Assembly (NCBI GenBank): GCA_012269745.1
Contig: JAAXJR010000033.1
Span: forward strand, 62,267 to 105,212
Length of the DNA: 42,946 nucleotides
Source of the DNA: Flavobacteriales bacterium
GTDB taxonomy: Bacteria; Bacteroidota; Bacteroidia; Flavobacteriales; Schleiferiaceae
Direction of reading: 5' to 3'
Positions 16,460-24,538 of the stretch are shown here, one piece after another. The position numbers and the translations under genes are program-made. The notes under the pieces were generated by a model that was not told the DNA's origin, did not search any database, and worked only from the letters and a program-made list of their open reading frames with translations. Position 1 is the stretch's first letter; each line of letters opens with the position of its first letter.

Positions 16460-17712
16460 TGATTAAAGTATCGACATACAAAGTCGATCCGAGACTATTA
16501 GAGCATCGGCTACTGGAACTTTCCAGTAATCGATCTTTTTTTGCACTATATACCAGCAACAGCTACCCGAATTCTGAAAAACGATTCGAGATTGTTTTCG
16601 GGTGGGGCGCCGGTGCTGTTTACACCGACGAAGAGCTCATACCTGAGGACTTGTCCTACGGTTGGAAGTTCGGATTTTTAGGCTACGAACTGAGAACCAA
16701 ATTTGAATCGGTCACCCAAGAAAATGAACGTTTAGGAAACTGGCCAGAAGCCCATTTCTTTGCTCCGGAAGTCGCAGGGGTGCTCCATGTGGATGGAACC
16801 TTAGATGTTTGGGCAGACGACGATAGGAAGGCAAGGGCGGTGCTGAGAGAATTGCTTCAGGTTCCTAAAAAGACCTTCCCCAAAGTCACCTCCTTAAATT
16901 TTGAGCCAGTAGAAACGCGTGAGGAGTACATCGCAAATGTAGATGCACTGAAGGCTCATATTCAACGCGGGGATATTTATGAGGTGAACTATTGTACGGC
17001 CTTCAAGGCGGAATTTGATGTTCTAGACAGCATTAGTCTTTTCCAAAACATGGTCTCTGGAACTCAAGCGCCGTTTAGTGCGTATGTGAAGATGAATGAG
17101 TATGAGTTGCTTTGTACATCACCTGAACGATACATTAAAAGGGAGGGGAGCAGGATTTGTTCGCAACCCATAAAGGGCACCAACAGATTTTCTGATATCG
17201 ATAATGAAGCGGCTCAATCAGCTTTGCTTGAAAGTGAGAAAGAGCGCGCCGAGAACGTCATGATTGTAGATTTAGTGCGTAATGACCTCTCAAGGGTCGC
17301 GAAGAAGGGCACCGTCAATGTGAGTGAGCTCTTTGGCACTTATGCCTTTAAGAATGTAAATCAGATGATTAGCACTGTCGAGGCTGAGGTCGCAGACGGG
17401 GTAAGCAATTGGGATATTGTCGCCGCAAGTTTCCCAATGGGTTCCATGACTGGAGCGCCAAAGGTGAGCGCCATGGAACTGGCTGAGCACTATGAGAAAG
17501 TGGCTCGTGAGATTTATTCAGGTGCTGTAGGATATATCACTCCAGAAGGCGATTTTGATTTTAATGTTGTTATTCGAAGTATCGCCCTGAACAAAGCCAC
17601 CGGTGTAGCCACCTTACACGTAGGAGGTGCTATCACCATTCTGAGTGACGCAGAAGCTGAATACGAAGAGTGTTTGCTCAAGGCAGAAAGTGTTTTAATG
17701 GCCGCAAAATAA
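16459..17712 (+). CDS. pabB: Aminodeoxychorismate synthase component I
   Basis: A 417-residue chorismate-binding enzyme of folate synthesis, forming 4-amino-4-deoxychorismate from chorismate with ammonia from a glutaminase partner. Signatures are DIYEVNYCTAF, SPERYI, PIKGTNRF, MIVDLVRNDLSRV and FPMGSMTGAPKVSAMEL. Lys239 in PIKGT is the residue that separates PabB from anthranilate synthase TrpE, which has Ala there. The last third carries the usual GAVGYI and VVIRSI blocks. No amidotransferase (pabA) is adjacent. It overlaps lpd by one base. Confidence 0.92.
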   Translation: MIKVSTYKVDPRLLEHRLLELSSNRSFFALYTSNSYPNSEKRFEIVFGWGAGAVYTDEELIPEDLSYGWKFGFLGYELRTKFESVTQENERLGNWPEAHFFAPEVAGVLHVDGTLDVWADDDRKARAVLRELLQVPKKTFPKVTSLNFEPVETREEYIANVDALKAHIQRGDIYEVNYCTAFKAEFDVLDSISLFQNMVSGTQAPFSAYVKMNEYELLCTSPERYIKREGSRICSQPIKGTNRFSDIDNEAAQSALLESEKERAENVMIVDLVRNDLSRVAKKGTVNVSELFGTYAFKNVNQMISTVEAEVADGVSNWDIVAASFPMGSMTGAPKVSAMELAEHYEKVAREIYSGAVGYITPEGDFDFNVVIRSIALNKATGVATLHVGGAITILSDAEAEYEECLLKAESVLMAAK

Positions 17713-17718
17713 AAGGCC

Positions 17719-17726
17719 TATTTTCG
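17719..17726 (+). promoter_or_regulatory. -7 box abutting tilS start codon
   Basis: TATTTTCG, one change from TAnnTTTG, ends four bases before the ATG at 17731, in the 18-base gap after pabB. This predicts a leaderless tilS transcript independent of lpd-pabB. Confidence 0.5.
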
Positions 17727-17730
17727 CTTC

Positions 17731-19005
17731 ATGGATCTTCCAGAATTACTTCCTGGTAAAAAAGCTGTCCTCGGTTTTAGCGGGGGAGTAGACTCTGTAG
17801 TGCTCAGTCAGCTGCTGGTCGAGCGCTATAACATTCGTCCGTATTTGCTGCACGTGAATTATGGACTCCGACAGGAGGCCGATAGCGACGAGCAGTGGTG
17901 CCGCTGGTATGCTCAGGAGCACCGTTTCGAAATCATTGTCCTCAAGGCCAACCCTGATGAGCGCGAGGGAGAGAATGTTCAAAATTGGGCCCGAAACATC
18001 CGCTATGACTTCTTTGAAAAGCAAGCGAAAGAGCTGGGAGCAGCCTATATTTTTACGGCCCACCACGCCGACGACAGACGCGAAAGTTTCTTGATGAATG
18101 CACTTCGCGGTAGTGGTCTAACCAGTGTAAGCGGCATGAACAATGCCCGATTCATCCGCCCTATGGCCAACATGGACAAATCAGAGGTGCTGGCCTACGC
18201 AGAGGAGCGCGGCTTGAGCTGGGTGGAAGATGCCTCGAATGCAACCTTGAAATACAAACGGAATCAGATTCGTCACCTTCTCTCTCCAGTACTTGACCAG
18301 GTCGAGCCACGATGGAAAGGTGGTCTTAAGAAGACGGTTGATAACCTCCACCGCGACGGGATGTTGCTTAAAGGGCTGTTGAAGGGATGGTTCGACCAGT
18401 TTGTTACGGTTCGAAATGGTGAGCATTACATTCAAATAGGCCCTTGGGCTGAGGAGCCTTTTGCCCAAGTATTATTGTGGCGCTTCTGCTTAAGCATCGA
18501 CGCTGGACTTTCCTATGAGGAGGTAGGGCATGTGCTTAAAGGCGAGATCGGGCAGCGAACTGCGGGTCGAACACATCTTTTAATTAAGGATCGGGGCCAA
18601 TTCATCCTAGGGCCCAACATCCCCGTTGATCGAAACGAGTATACCATTACCACTTTGGAAGAGCTTGGTCATTTGCCTTTTGATTTAGAGTTCATCGCTA
18701 CACCCAAAGCGGAGGTCGAATTTGGTCCAGATAAGGAGTGGATGACGAAGAATGTGCCGCTTCCACTGGTCATTCGAACGTGGAGGCCAGGCGAAAAATT
18801 CGTACCGTTGGGCATGAGTGGCACCAAGAAAATAGCCGATTTTTTAAATGATTTAAGACTGCCAAGACACCACAAAGAACGCGTTTACGTGGCTGCCCAC
18901 AAGGGCAAAATCTTATGGGTCTTGGGCCATAGAATTGATGATTCATTGAAAGTTGTCGAAGGCGACGACATGGCCTATCTTGCAGTGATAAACCCGAAAC
19001 TATGA
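17731..19005 (+). CDS. tilS: tRNA(Ile)-lysidine synthase
   Basis: A 424-residue enzyme that modifies C34 of the minor tRNA-Ile (CAU anticodon) to lysidine using ATP and lysine. The PP-loop GFSGGVDS (residues 15-22) binds ATP. HVNYGLRQEADSDEQWC, TAHHADDRRESFLMNALRGSG and NATLKYKRNQIRHLLSP follow in the normal order. The C-terminal domain shows FVPLGMSGTKKIADFLNDLR. The length is normal for Bacteroidota. dsbD starts within its stop codon (ATGA). Confidence 0.95.
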   Translation: MDLPELLPGKKAVLGFSGGVDSVVLSQLLVERYNIRPYLLHVNYGLRQEADSDEQWCRWYAQEHRFEIIVLKANPDEREGENVQNWARNIRYDFFEKQAKELGAAYIFTAHHADDRRESFLMNALRGSGLTSVSGMNNARFIRPMANMDKSEVLAYAEERGLSWVEDASNATLKYKRNQIRHLLSPVLDQVEPRWKGGLKKTVDNLHRDGMLLKGLLKGWFDQFVTVRNGEHYIQIGPWAEEPFAQVLLWRFCLSIDAGLSYEEVGHVLKGEIGQRTAGRTHLLIKDRGQFILGPNIPVDRNEYTITTLEELGHLPFDLEFIATPKAEVEFGPDKEWMTKNVPLPLVIRTWRPGEKFVPLGMSGTKKIADFLNDLRLPRHHKERVYVAAHKGKILWVLGHRIDDSLKVVEGDDMAYLAVINPKL

Positions 19006-20900
19006 AACGCATCCTTACCCTGATTGCGGTCGTATTCACTACCCTTCTGTTTGCACAACCTCAACCGGTGAAATGGTCAACCTCGTACGAGGTGCAAGAT
19101 CAATACATCAAAGTGATTGTTCACGCAGATATCGAAGAAGGTTGGCATTTGTACAGCCAGAACCTAGAAGATGGAGGGCCCATCCCAACGTCTTTTTATC
19201 TAGATACCTCAAGTGCTTTTTTACCGCTGGGTAGCTGGAGTGAAGGGGAGCCTCATGTGGAGTTCGATCCAAATTTCGATATGGATCTGGCCTTCTTCTC
19301 AGAATCGGCAGATTTTACTATTCTTCTCAAACCAAAAGAGGCTAATTTCACAGTAAAGGGTGAGTTAGAGTTTATGGTGTGCAACGACGAGATGTGTCTT
19401 CCACCAACCTATGTAGATTTTAAAACTGCAGTCGTAGATGCTCCACTTCCTTCCCCTTGGGACGGTTTGGGAACCACCTTTTGGCTCGGTTTCTTGGGCG
19501 GTTTTGCAGCCCTGATCATGCCTTGTATCTTCCCGATGATTCCTTTGACGGTAAGCTTCTTTACAAAACAGAGCAAAACACGTAGTGAAGGGATATTCAA
19601 AGCGGCTGTTTACGGTCTTAGCATCATCGTCATCTATGTGGGGCTTGGCCTTGCGGTGAGTCTGGTATTTGGTGCCGATAGTTTGAATAAGATGGCCACA
19701 AACCCTTGGTTTAACTTGGCATTCTTTGCGCTCTTTGTGGTTTTTGCAGCGAGCTTCTTTGGTGCCTTTGAAATCACCTTGCCATCGAGCTGGGTGAATA
19801 AAGCAGATGATGCCTCGAATAAGGGCGGTTTCTTAGGAATCTTCTTCATGGGCTTTACCTTGAGTTTGGTGAGCTTTTCATGTACAGGGCCTATCATTGG
19901 TTCATTGCTTGTAGAAGCAGCGTCTAAGGGAAGTTTATTGGGTCCTGCTGTAGGAATGTTCGGATTTGCACTTGCCCTGGCCATTCCATTCACACTCTTT
20001 GCAGCCTTCCCAAGCTGGTTAAACTCATTGCCATCTTCAGGCGGTTGGTTGAATACCGTTAAGGTGACCCTAGGCTTCCTAGAGTTGGCCTTTGCTTTAA
20101 AGTTCTTATCTACGGCCGATTTGGTTTGGCAAGCACACATGCTTGAGCGCGAATTATTCATTGCTATTTGGGTAGCCATCGCCTTTATGACGGCGTTCTA
20201 CCTCTTGGGAGCATTCCGCATGCCACTTGATAGTCCAGTACAAAGCATCTCAGTTTCTCGGATGGGATTCGCTATGGTATTTATGATCATGGCCTTCTAC
20301 ATGCTTCCAGGAATCTTTGGCGCACCGGTAAAATTGATTGCTGGGTTCCCGCCGCCTGAGCATTACGCGGAGAGTAAAAATGGTGCCTATGCCCAGCCTA
20401 TGATTCAGGTAGTAGGTGAAGGAAGTGATGCGGCAGCGCATTCAGCAGCTACCGGTGAGCACTGCCCGAACGATTTACCATGTTTCAACGATTACGAGGC
20501 AGGTTTGGCCTACGCCAAAGAGGTAGGGAAACCTATTATGCTTGACTTCACAGGTTGGGGGTGTGTGAACTGCCGCAAGATGGAGGAAAACGTGTGGAAA
20601 GACGAGCGCGTACATCAGCGCATTCGCGATAACGTTGTTCTGATCTCCTTATACGTAGATGAGCGTACCAATCTTCCAAAAGATGAGCAGTATGTGAGCG
20701 AGGTTACAGGTCGTAAAATCAAAAACATCGGCAACAAGTGGAGCGAATTCCAAGAGGTGAACTTCCAAGAAGTAAGTCAGCCACTGTATGTGATTCTTGG
20801 ACACGACGATTTAACGCCACTCGTAGAGAAGAATGCGTACAACCTTGATGTAGACGCCTACATCGATTGGTTGGACCGCGGAGTCGCTGCGTTTAAGTAA
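19002..20900 (+). CDS. Thiol:disulfide interchange protein, DsbD family
   Basis: A 632-residue membrane protein that carries electrons from the cytosol to the periplasm. Residues 1-19 are a signal peptide ending in FAQ. The N-terminal DsbD-alpha-like domain has a Cys pair in CNDEMCLPP, spaced one residue shorter than in E. coli DsbD. About eight helices follow; the two membrane Cys lie in IMPCIFPMIPLT and SFSCTGPIIGS. The periplasmic thioredoxin domain has Cys521/Cys524 in GWGCVNCRKME. All three redox modules are present. It overlaps tilS by four bases. Targets are probably cytochrome c maturation and disulfide isomerisation. Confidence 0.93.
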   Translation: MKRILTLIAVVFTTLLFAQPQPVKWSTSYEVQDQYIKVIVHADIEEGWHLYSQNLEDGGPIPTSFYLDTSSAFLPLGSWSEGEPHVEFDPNFDMDLAFFSESADFTILLKPKEANFTVKGELEFMVCNDEMCLPPTYVDFKTAVVDAPLPSPWDGLGTTFWLGFLGGFAALIMPCIFPMIPLTVSFFTKQSKTRSEGIFKAAVYGLSIIVIYVGLGLAVSLVFGADSLNKMATNPWFNLAFFALFVVFAASFFGAFEITLPSSWVNKADDASNKGGFLGIFFMGFTLSLVSFSCTGPIIGSLLVEAASKGSLLGPAVGMFGFALALAIPFTLFAAFPSWLNSLPSSGGWLNTVKVTLGFLELAFALKFLSTADLVWQAHMLERELFIAIWVAIAFMTAFYLLGAFRMPLDSPVQSISVSRMGFAMVFMIMAFYMLPGIFGAPVKLIAGFPPPEHYAESKNGAYAQPMIQVVGEGSDAAAHSAATGEHCPNDLPCFNDYEAGLAYAKEVGKPIMLDFTGWGCVNCRKMEENVWKDERVHQRIRDNVVLISLYVDERTNLPKDEQYVSEVTGRKIKNIGNKWSEFQEVNFQEVSQPLYVILGHDDLTPLVEKNAYNLDVDAYIDWLDRGVAAFK

Positions 20901-20922
20901 GACAAACATCATTCAATTTTAG

Positions 20923-20951
20923 GCCGGGGCAAGAACATTTCTTGCCCCGGC
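20923..20951 (+). terminator. Strong hairpin, probable terminator after dsbD
   Basis: A perfect 13-bp stem (20923-20935 with 20939-20951) closes a CAT loop. The downstream tract is T-rich (TTCGTTTTATTTAT) and runs straight into the ATG at 20966. Confidence 0.75.
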
Positions 20952-20965
20952 TTCGTTTTATTTAT

Positions 20966-21391
20966 ATGTTCTCCAAACTGAATCCATACGAAACCCGCTA
21001 CCGTCTGCGCATGGGCGAACAAATTGTAGGCTATGCCCGTGAGATTGGAAGGACGCGCTATTATTCGAAAGACCAGTTCTGGTGGAACGGGGCTATTATC
21101 AAGCACAATCAAGTAGATGAGTGTATTGGTCTGAAAGACATCAACAACAGACCGCTCTACGAATTGGATATTGTTGAATATGCTTTGGATGGCGATCGAG
21201 ATAGAATAGGTTGTGTATTGTGGGATCAAAGCAAAGAGGTGTTCATCATTAAAGATTTGAGTGATACCGATCTAGAAGTACCCTTCACATTAGAGGATAT
21301 GAACTTGTTTGCCGCTGAAGATTTACGCTTTCGAGCCTATTTGTTTTCACAGCCAGATTTAATGCGCGCATTAGGCGTTAGAGACAATTAA
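20966..21391 (+). CDS. YopX-like protein
   Basis: A 141-residue soluble protein without signal peptide or membrane segment. The block CIGLKDINNRPLYELDIVEY (about residues 50-69) followed by a beta-rich part (GCVLWDQSKEVFII) matches the YopX domain, best known from phage and conjugative-element proteins of unknown function, where the usual form is TGLKDKNGxxIYEGDIV. The frame could be opened at a TTG at 20942, but that lies in the terminator hairpin, so the ATG at 20966 is chosen. It sits between dsbD and tyrS with no other phage gene nearby. Function unknown; the family call is by eye. Confidence 0.65.
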   Translation: MFSKLNPYETRYRLRMGEQIVGYAREIGRTRYYSKDQFWWNGAIIKHNQVDECIGLKDINNRPLYELDIVEYALDGDRDRIGCVLWDQSKEVFIIKDLSDTDLEVPFTLEDMNLFAAEDLRFRAYLFSQPDLMRALGVRDN

Positions 21392-21396
21392 GGTTC

Positions 21397-21404
21397 TATT
21401 TTAG
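21397..21404 (+). promoter_or_regulatory. Likely -7 box of tyrS
   Basis: TATTTTAG resembles TAnnTTTG. The predicted start of transcription is near 21408, giving a leader of about 25 bases before the ATG at 21433. Confidence 0.45.
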
Positions 21405-21432
21405 CGGCTCGAACAGTCGTTAATTGATTCAC

Positions 21433-22713
21433 ATGGATACAAATTTTGTAGAAGAGCTGCGTTGGAGAGGCATGTTGCACGACATCATGCCTGAAACTGA
21501 GGAACTATTGACTAAAGAAATGGTCTCTGGTTATATCGGTTTTGACCCTACTGCAGATTCCTTGGGTGTAGGGAATATGGTTCAAATCATGACGCTAGTG
21601 CACTTTCAACGTGCCGGTCACAAGCCTATCGCCCTGGTAGGTGGTGCTACAGGAATGGTGGGTGATCCTTCAGGCAAGAGCGCTGAGCGAAACTTGCTGG
21701 ATCTTGAAACTTTACAGCACAATTTGGACTGTCAAAAGGCCCAATTAGAAAAGTTCTTGGACTTCGATTGCGGCGCAAATAGTGCTGAAATCGTCAACAA
21801 CTACGACTGGTTCAAAGAGTTCGACTTTTTAGGGTTTATCCGTGATGTGGGTAAGCACATGAGTGTGAACTACATGATGGCCAAAGACAGCGTTAAAAAG
21901 CGCTTAGATACCGGAATGAGCTTCACGGAGTTTTCATACCAATTGATCCAAGGGTACGATTTCTACCACCTATGGAAGAACAATGGTGTGAAGCTGCAAA
22001 TGGGCGGCTCGGACCAATGGGGCAACATCACCACTGGTACGGAGCTTATTCGTCGTCTAGGTAGAGGTTCTGCGCATGCTTTGACTACACCGCTAATTAA
22101 GAAAGCGGACGGAACCAAGTTTGGAAAAAGCGAGGGCGGTAATGTTTGGTTAGATCCGGCACGTACTTCCCCTTATGCATTCTACCAGTTTTGGCTGAAC
22201 GCTTCTGACGCAGATGCAGAGAACTACATCAAGATTTTCTCTATTAAATCACGTGAAGAGATTGAAGTATTGATTGCTGAGCATGCAGAGGCGCCGTTCA
22301 AGCGTGCCTTGCAAAAGGCCTTGGCTGAAGAGATCACGGTTCGTGTTCACAGTCAAGCAGATTTAGATAATGCGCTTACTGCATCTCAAATCTTGTTTGG
22401 TAAGGCTACAGAAGACCAGTTGAGGTCTTTAGACAGAGCAACGCTTGAAAGTGTTTTTGAGGGTGTGCCGCAGTTTGAATTGGCTGCCTCAAACCTTGAA
22501 GGAGGTTTAGATATCGTAGAAGCGCTCGCTGAGCATACAGCGGTGTTCCCTTCAAAGGGAGAGGCGCGCAAGATGGTGCAGGGCAATGGTGTTGCGATCA
22601 ACAAAACGAAAGTGAGCGTAGATAAAGTCCTGACCAAAGACGATGTGGTCGCTGGTGGATTGATCATCGTCCAAAAAGGAAAGAAGAATTACTTCCTAGT
22701 GAAGGTGAGCTAA
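21433..22713 (+). CDS. tyrS: Tyrosyl-tRNA synthetase
   Basis: A 426-residue class I synthetase that charges tRNA-Tyr. Family blocks are [65 protein letters not shown] and the second ATP motif KFGKS (229-233). The C-terminal S4 RNA-binding domain shows [19 protein letters not shown]. The first ATP motif, usually HIGH at 45-48 in bacterial TyrRS, reads GVGN, so both His are absent. The reading frame can be extended three codons to a TTG at 21424; the ATG at 21433 is more likely. A bidirectional terminator follows. Confidence 0.96.
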   Translation: MDTNFVEELRWRGMLHDIMPETEELLTKEMVSGYIGFDPTADSLGVGNMVQIMTLVHFQRAGHKPIALVGGATGMVGDPSGKSAERNLLDLETLQHNLDCQKAQLEKFLDFDCGANSAEIVNNYDWFKEFDFLGFIRDVGKHMSVNYMMAKDSVKKRLDTGMSFTEFSYQLIQGYDFYHLWKNNGVKLQMGGSDQWGNITTGTELIRRLGRGSAHALTTPLIKKADGTKFGKSEGGNVWLDPARTSPYAFYQFWLNASDADAENYIKIFSIKSREEIEVLIAEHAEAPFKRALQKALAEEITVRVHSQADLDNALTASQILFGKATEDQLRSLDRATLESVFEGVPQFELAASNLEGGLDIVEALAEHTAVFPSKGEARKMVQGNGVAINKTKVSVDKVLTKDDVVAGGLIIVQKGKKNYFLVKVS

Positions 22714-22726
22714 GGCTCTGAAACGT

Positions 22727-22764
22727 GCATAAAAAAGGCGCCCGACGGGCGCCTTTTTTTATGC
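22727..22764. terminator. Bidirectional intrinsic terminator
   Basis: GGCGCCC (22737-22743) and GGGCGCC (22747-22753) enclose GAC, with six A on the left and seven T on the right; the flanking GCAT/ATGC extends the symmetry. It separates tyrS from the convergent exported-protein gene. Confidence 0.93.
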
Positions 22765-22776
22765 TCAAAGCGGTCT

Positions 22777-23511
22777 TTAAAGGACCACGTAGTCAAAGAC
22801 AATATCGTCGATGTCCTTTAAAAAGCGTTCGTTCGGACGTTGGAAGAAGTAGAACATGCCGTGGTCGCGCATCTCGGCACCTTTAAGTTTAGCGTACTCA
22901 AATTCTTCACCCTTGTTCACTAGGCAATAGGGTATACCACTGCGGAAGATCATCAATGCTTGAAAATCTGGTTGTGAAGGGTTAGCGCTTCGGTTCAAGT
23001 AGGCCCAACACTCGTACTCTCCGAAGTTTTTGCCTTCCCAATCTTTGGATTTAAGTACTTCAACAAGGGCGTCGCGAACCGCACCCCCACGTTTTCCTTC
23101 GAAGAAGTTTTCAATGGTAATGGTTGGAAAGCTGCGTCGCTCAAGTTGACGACCATTGATGGAACCGCTGAGCACTACCTCGTGATATTTGCTCATACGT
23201 CGTGCAGTACTCTCCCAAAGGCTATCAATGGGGAAACCTTCCTTGCAGTATCCAAGGGTGTCTTTTTTAACTGAAAGAAGTGCCGCGCCTGCCATCAATC
23301 GCTTATCAATGACATTGACATAGTCGTCGTGTACCCAAAGATGAACGGTAGCATCGTAGCTGCCGCCGTTAAAGTTAGAAGCACTTACACGTACAGAATC
23401 TCGAAGTTCTAGACGATCCTCTCCTGAGGTCAATGCTGCCTCGCGACGAACGACCTGTGAATGTGCTACGGATGCCCATGCTAATAGGGCAATAACTGCT
23501 AATTTTCTCAT
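22777..23511 (-). CDS. Exported protein of unknown function, partner of LuxE-like gene
   Basis: A 244-residue protein I do not recognise. Residues 1-19 are a clear signal peptide (hydrophobic core, cleavage near AHSQ), so it is periplasmic or outer-membrane associated; there is no lipobox and no T9SS tail. The mature part is mixed alpha/beta with charged stretches and single Cys residues in GYCKEGF, YECWAY and PYCLVN. Its ATG overlaps the stop of the LuxE-like gene (ATGA), so it is translated from the same mRNA. No catalytic motif can be named. A lipid- or acyl-related role is only suggested by the neighbour. Confidence 0.8.
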   Translation of the reverse strand: MRKLAVIALLAWASVAHSQVVRREAALTSGEDRLELRDSVRVSASNFNGGSYDATVHLWVHDDYVNVIDKRLMAGAALLSVKKDTLGYCKEGFPIDSLWESTARRMSKYHEVVLSGSINGRQLERRSFPTITIENFFEGKRGGAVRDALVEVLKSKDWEGKNFGEYECWAYLNRSANPSQPDFQALMIFRSGIPYCLVNKGEEFEYAKLKGAEMRDHGMFYFFQRPNERFLKDIDDIVFDYVVL

Positions 23512-24485
23512 AAACTCACCATTAGGTTACAACCGCGTATCTCGCTTTTATCGAGTCGGCCGTAGACTTCAAATGTACCATTTTCAAAAACCCTGCCTTG
23601 GTCGCTAATGGCTAAAAAGCAACAGCTGTCCTTATTGGCCAAGTCTACAATCTGTAGGGCACCTCGTGACCCGTTTTGCATCGGTGCTCCGAGTGGATCT
23701 GCGATGTCTCTTGTAAACACGCGCATCCAAGGAGGACAAGCAAACAGGCCGCTATTTTTCAAGTAGGCCTGTGACAACAGCTCAGTCATGCCGTATTCGC
23801 TATCAATAGGGCTGGAGGGAAATTTCTCTTTCAACAGTGCGTGCACTTGGGCACGGATAAGCTCTTTACGACGGCCTTTCATTCCGCCGGTCTCCATAAT
23901 ACGTAGCTGAGGGAAATCCATCGCGGAAATACTTTCAGCAAAGTCTAAAAGTCCAAAAGTAACTCCCATAAGCAAGGTGGGCCGTTGCTGTTTTTGAAGA
24001 CTACGAAGCACTTGCGCTAACTCCTCGTGATTGTAGAGGTAGAATCCACTCTCTTTCTTTGTAGAGCGCTTAATCATGCCCTCGGCCATCACCACTAAGG
24101 AAGAGCCGCTGCGCTCAAGGTAGCTCGGTAATAAGGCCAATACGGTCCAATTCTCCAAGGCACCAAATTCCCGCTCAAAGCCTTCCACATACACCTTTTC
24201 ATAATGGGCCAATTCCTTCACCATATGTCTGCTGGGGGTGCCTCCAGTGGTCGTGGAAGAGGTGAATGTTGCTTCGGGGCTGAAAACGCCCGTTACGACC
24301 TCATGATTCTTAAAGAGTTCTACCGGTAGGAACGGAATATTTTTTAGCGTATTGACGGTTTCTGGCGTGCGCTTAATTAAATCACAGAACTGACCGTACA
24401 CTTCGTTATTCGCGTACTGGTGGCGGTACATTTCAAGTGCCGCCTGCTCAAAGTTTTGACCGGTGATTTCTGTGAAGTCGCGCAT
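23508..24485 (-). CDS. LuxE/PaaK-like acyl-protein synthetase
   Basis: A 325-residue protein of the ANL (adenylate-forming) superfamily, LuxE branch. The ATP-loop equivalent is FTSSTTTGGTPSRH (about residues 74-87). Downstream are LALLPSYLERSGSSLVVM, a segment ending METGGMKGRRKE, and DSEYGMTELLSQAY, the last resembling the ANL motif that ends in a Glu contacting AMP. LuxE activates a fatty acid as acyl-AMP and holds it as an acyl-enzyme; there is no luxAB or luxC here, so this is not bioluminescence. Substrate unknown. The longest frame opens with a TTG at 24518 inside the terminator stem, so the ATG at 24485 is chosen. It overlaps an exported-protein gene downstream. Confidence 0.82.
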   Translation of the reverse strand: MRDFTEITGQNFEQAALEMYRHQYANNEVYGQFCDLIKRTPETVNTLKNIPFLPVELFKNHEVVTGVFSPEATFTSSTTTGGTPSRHMVKELAHYEKVYVEGFEREFGALENWTVLALLPSYLERSGSSLVVMAEGMIKRSTKKESGFYLYNHEELAQVLRSLQKQQRPTLLMGVTFGLLDFAESISAMDFPQLRIMETGGMKGRRKELIRAQVHALLKEKFPSSPIDSEYGMTELLSQAYLKNSGLFACPPWMRVFTRDIADPLGAPMQNGSRGALQIVDLANKDSCCFLAISDQGRVFENGTFEVYGRLDKSEIRGCNLMVSL

Positions 24486-24515
24486 AAAAAAACCGCGGCC
24501 CTTGGGGCCGCGGTT
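24485..24515 (-). terminator. Strong terminator of the TonB receptor gene, touching the next start codon
   Basis: The arms 24491-24501 and 24505-24515 form an 11-bp GC-rich stem with a TTG loop. On the minus strand a tract of seven U follows and leads directly into the ATG of the LuxE-like gene at 24485. Confidence 0.85.
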
Positions 24516-24538
24516 CAAAATTACGTTTTTGAATTCGC

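Noticed and set aside
19634-20179. 181-codon frame antisense to dsbD
   Set aside because: Lys/Pro/Ala-rich translation of the reverse of membrane helices; no promoter or motif.
23508-24485. LuxE-like gene as evidence of bioluminescence
   Set aside because: No luxA, luxB, luxC or luxD is near, and LuxE-type proteins occur in many non-luminous bacteria.
24486-24518. N-terminal extension of the LuxE-like protein from TTG 24518
   Set aside because: These codons are the two arms of a GC-rich terminator hairpin; the resulting residues (NRGPKGRGFF) are low-complexity and not family-like.
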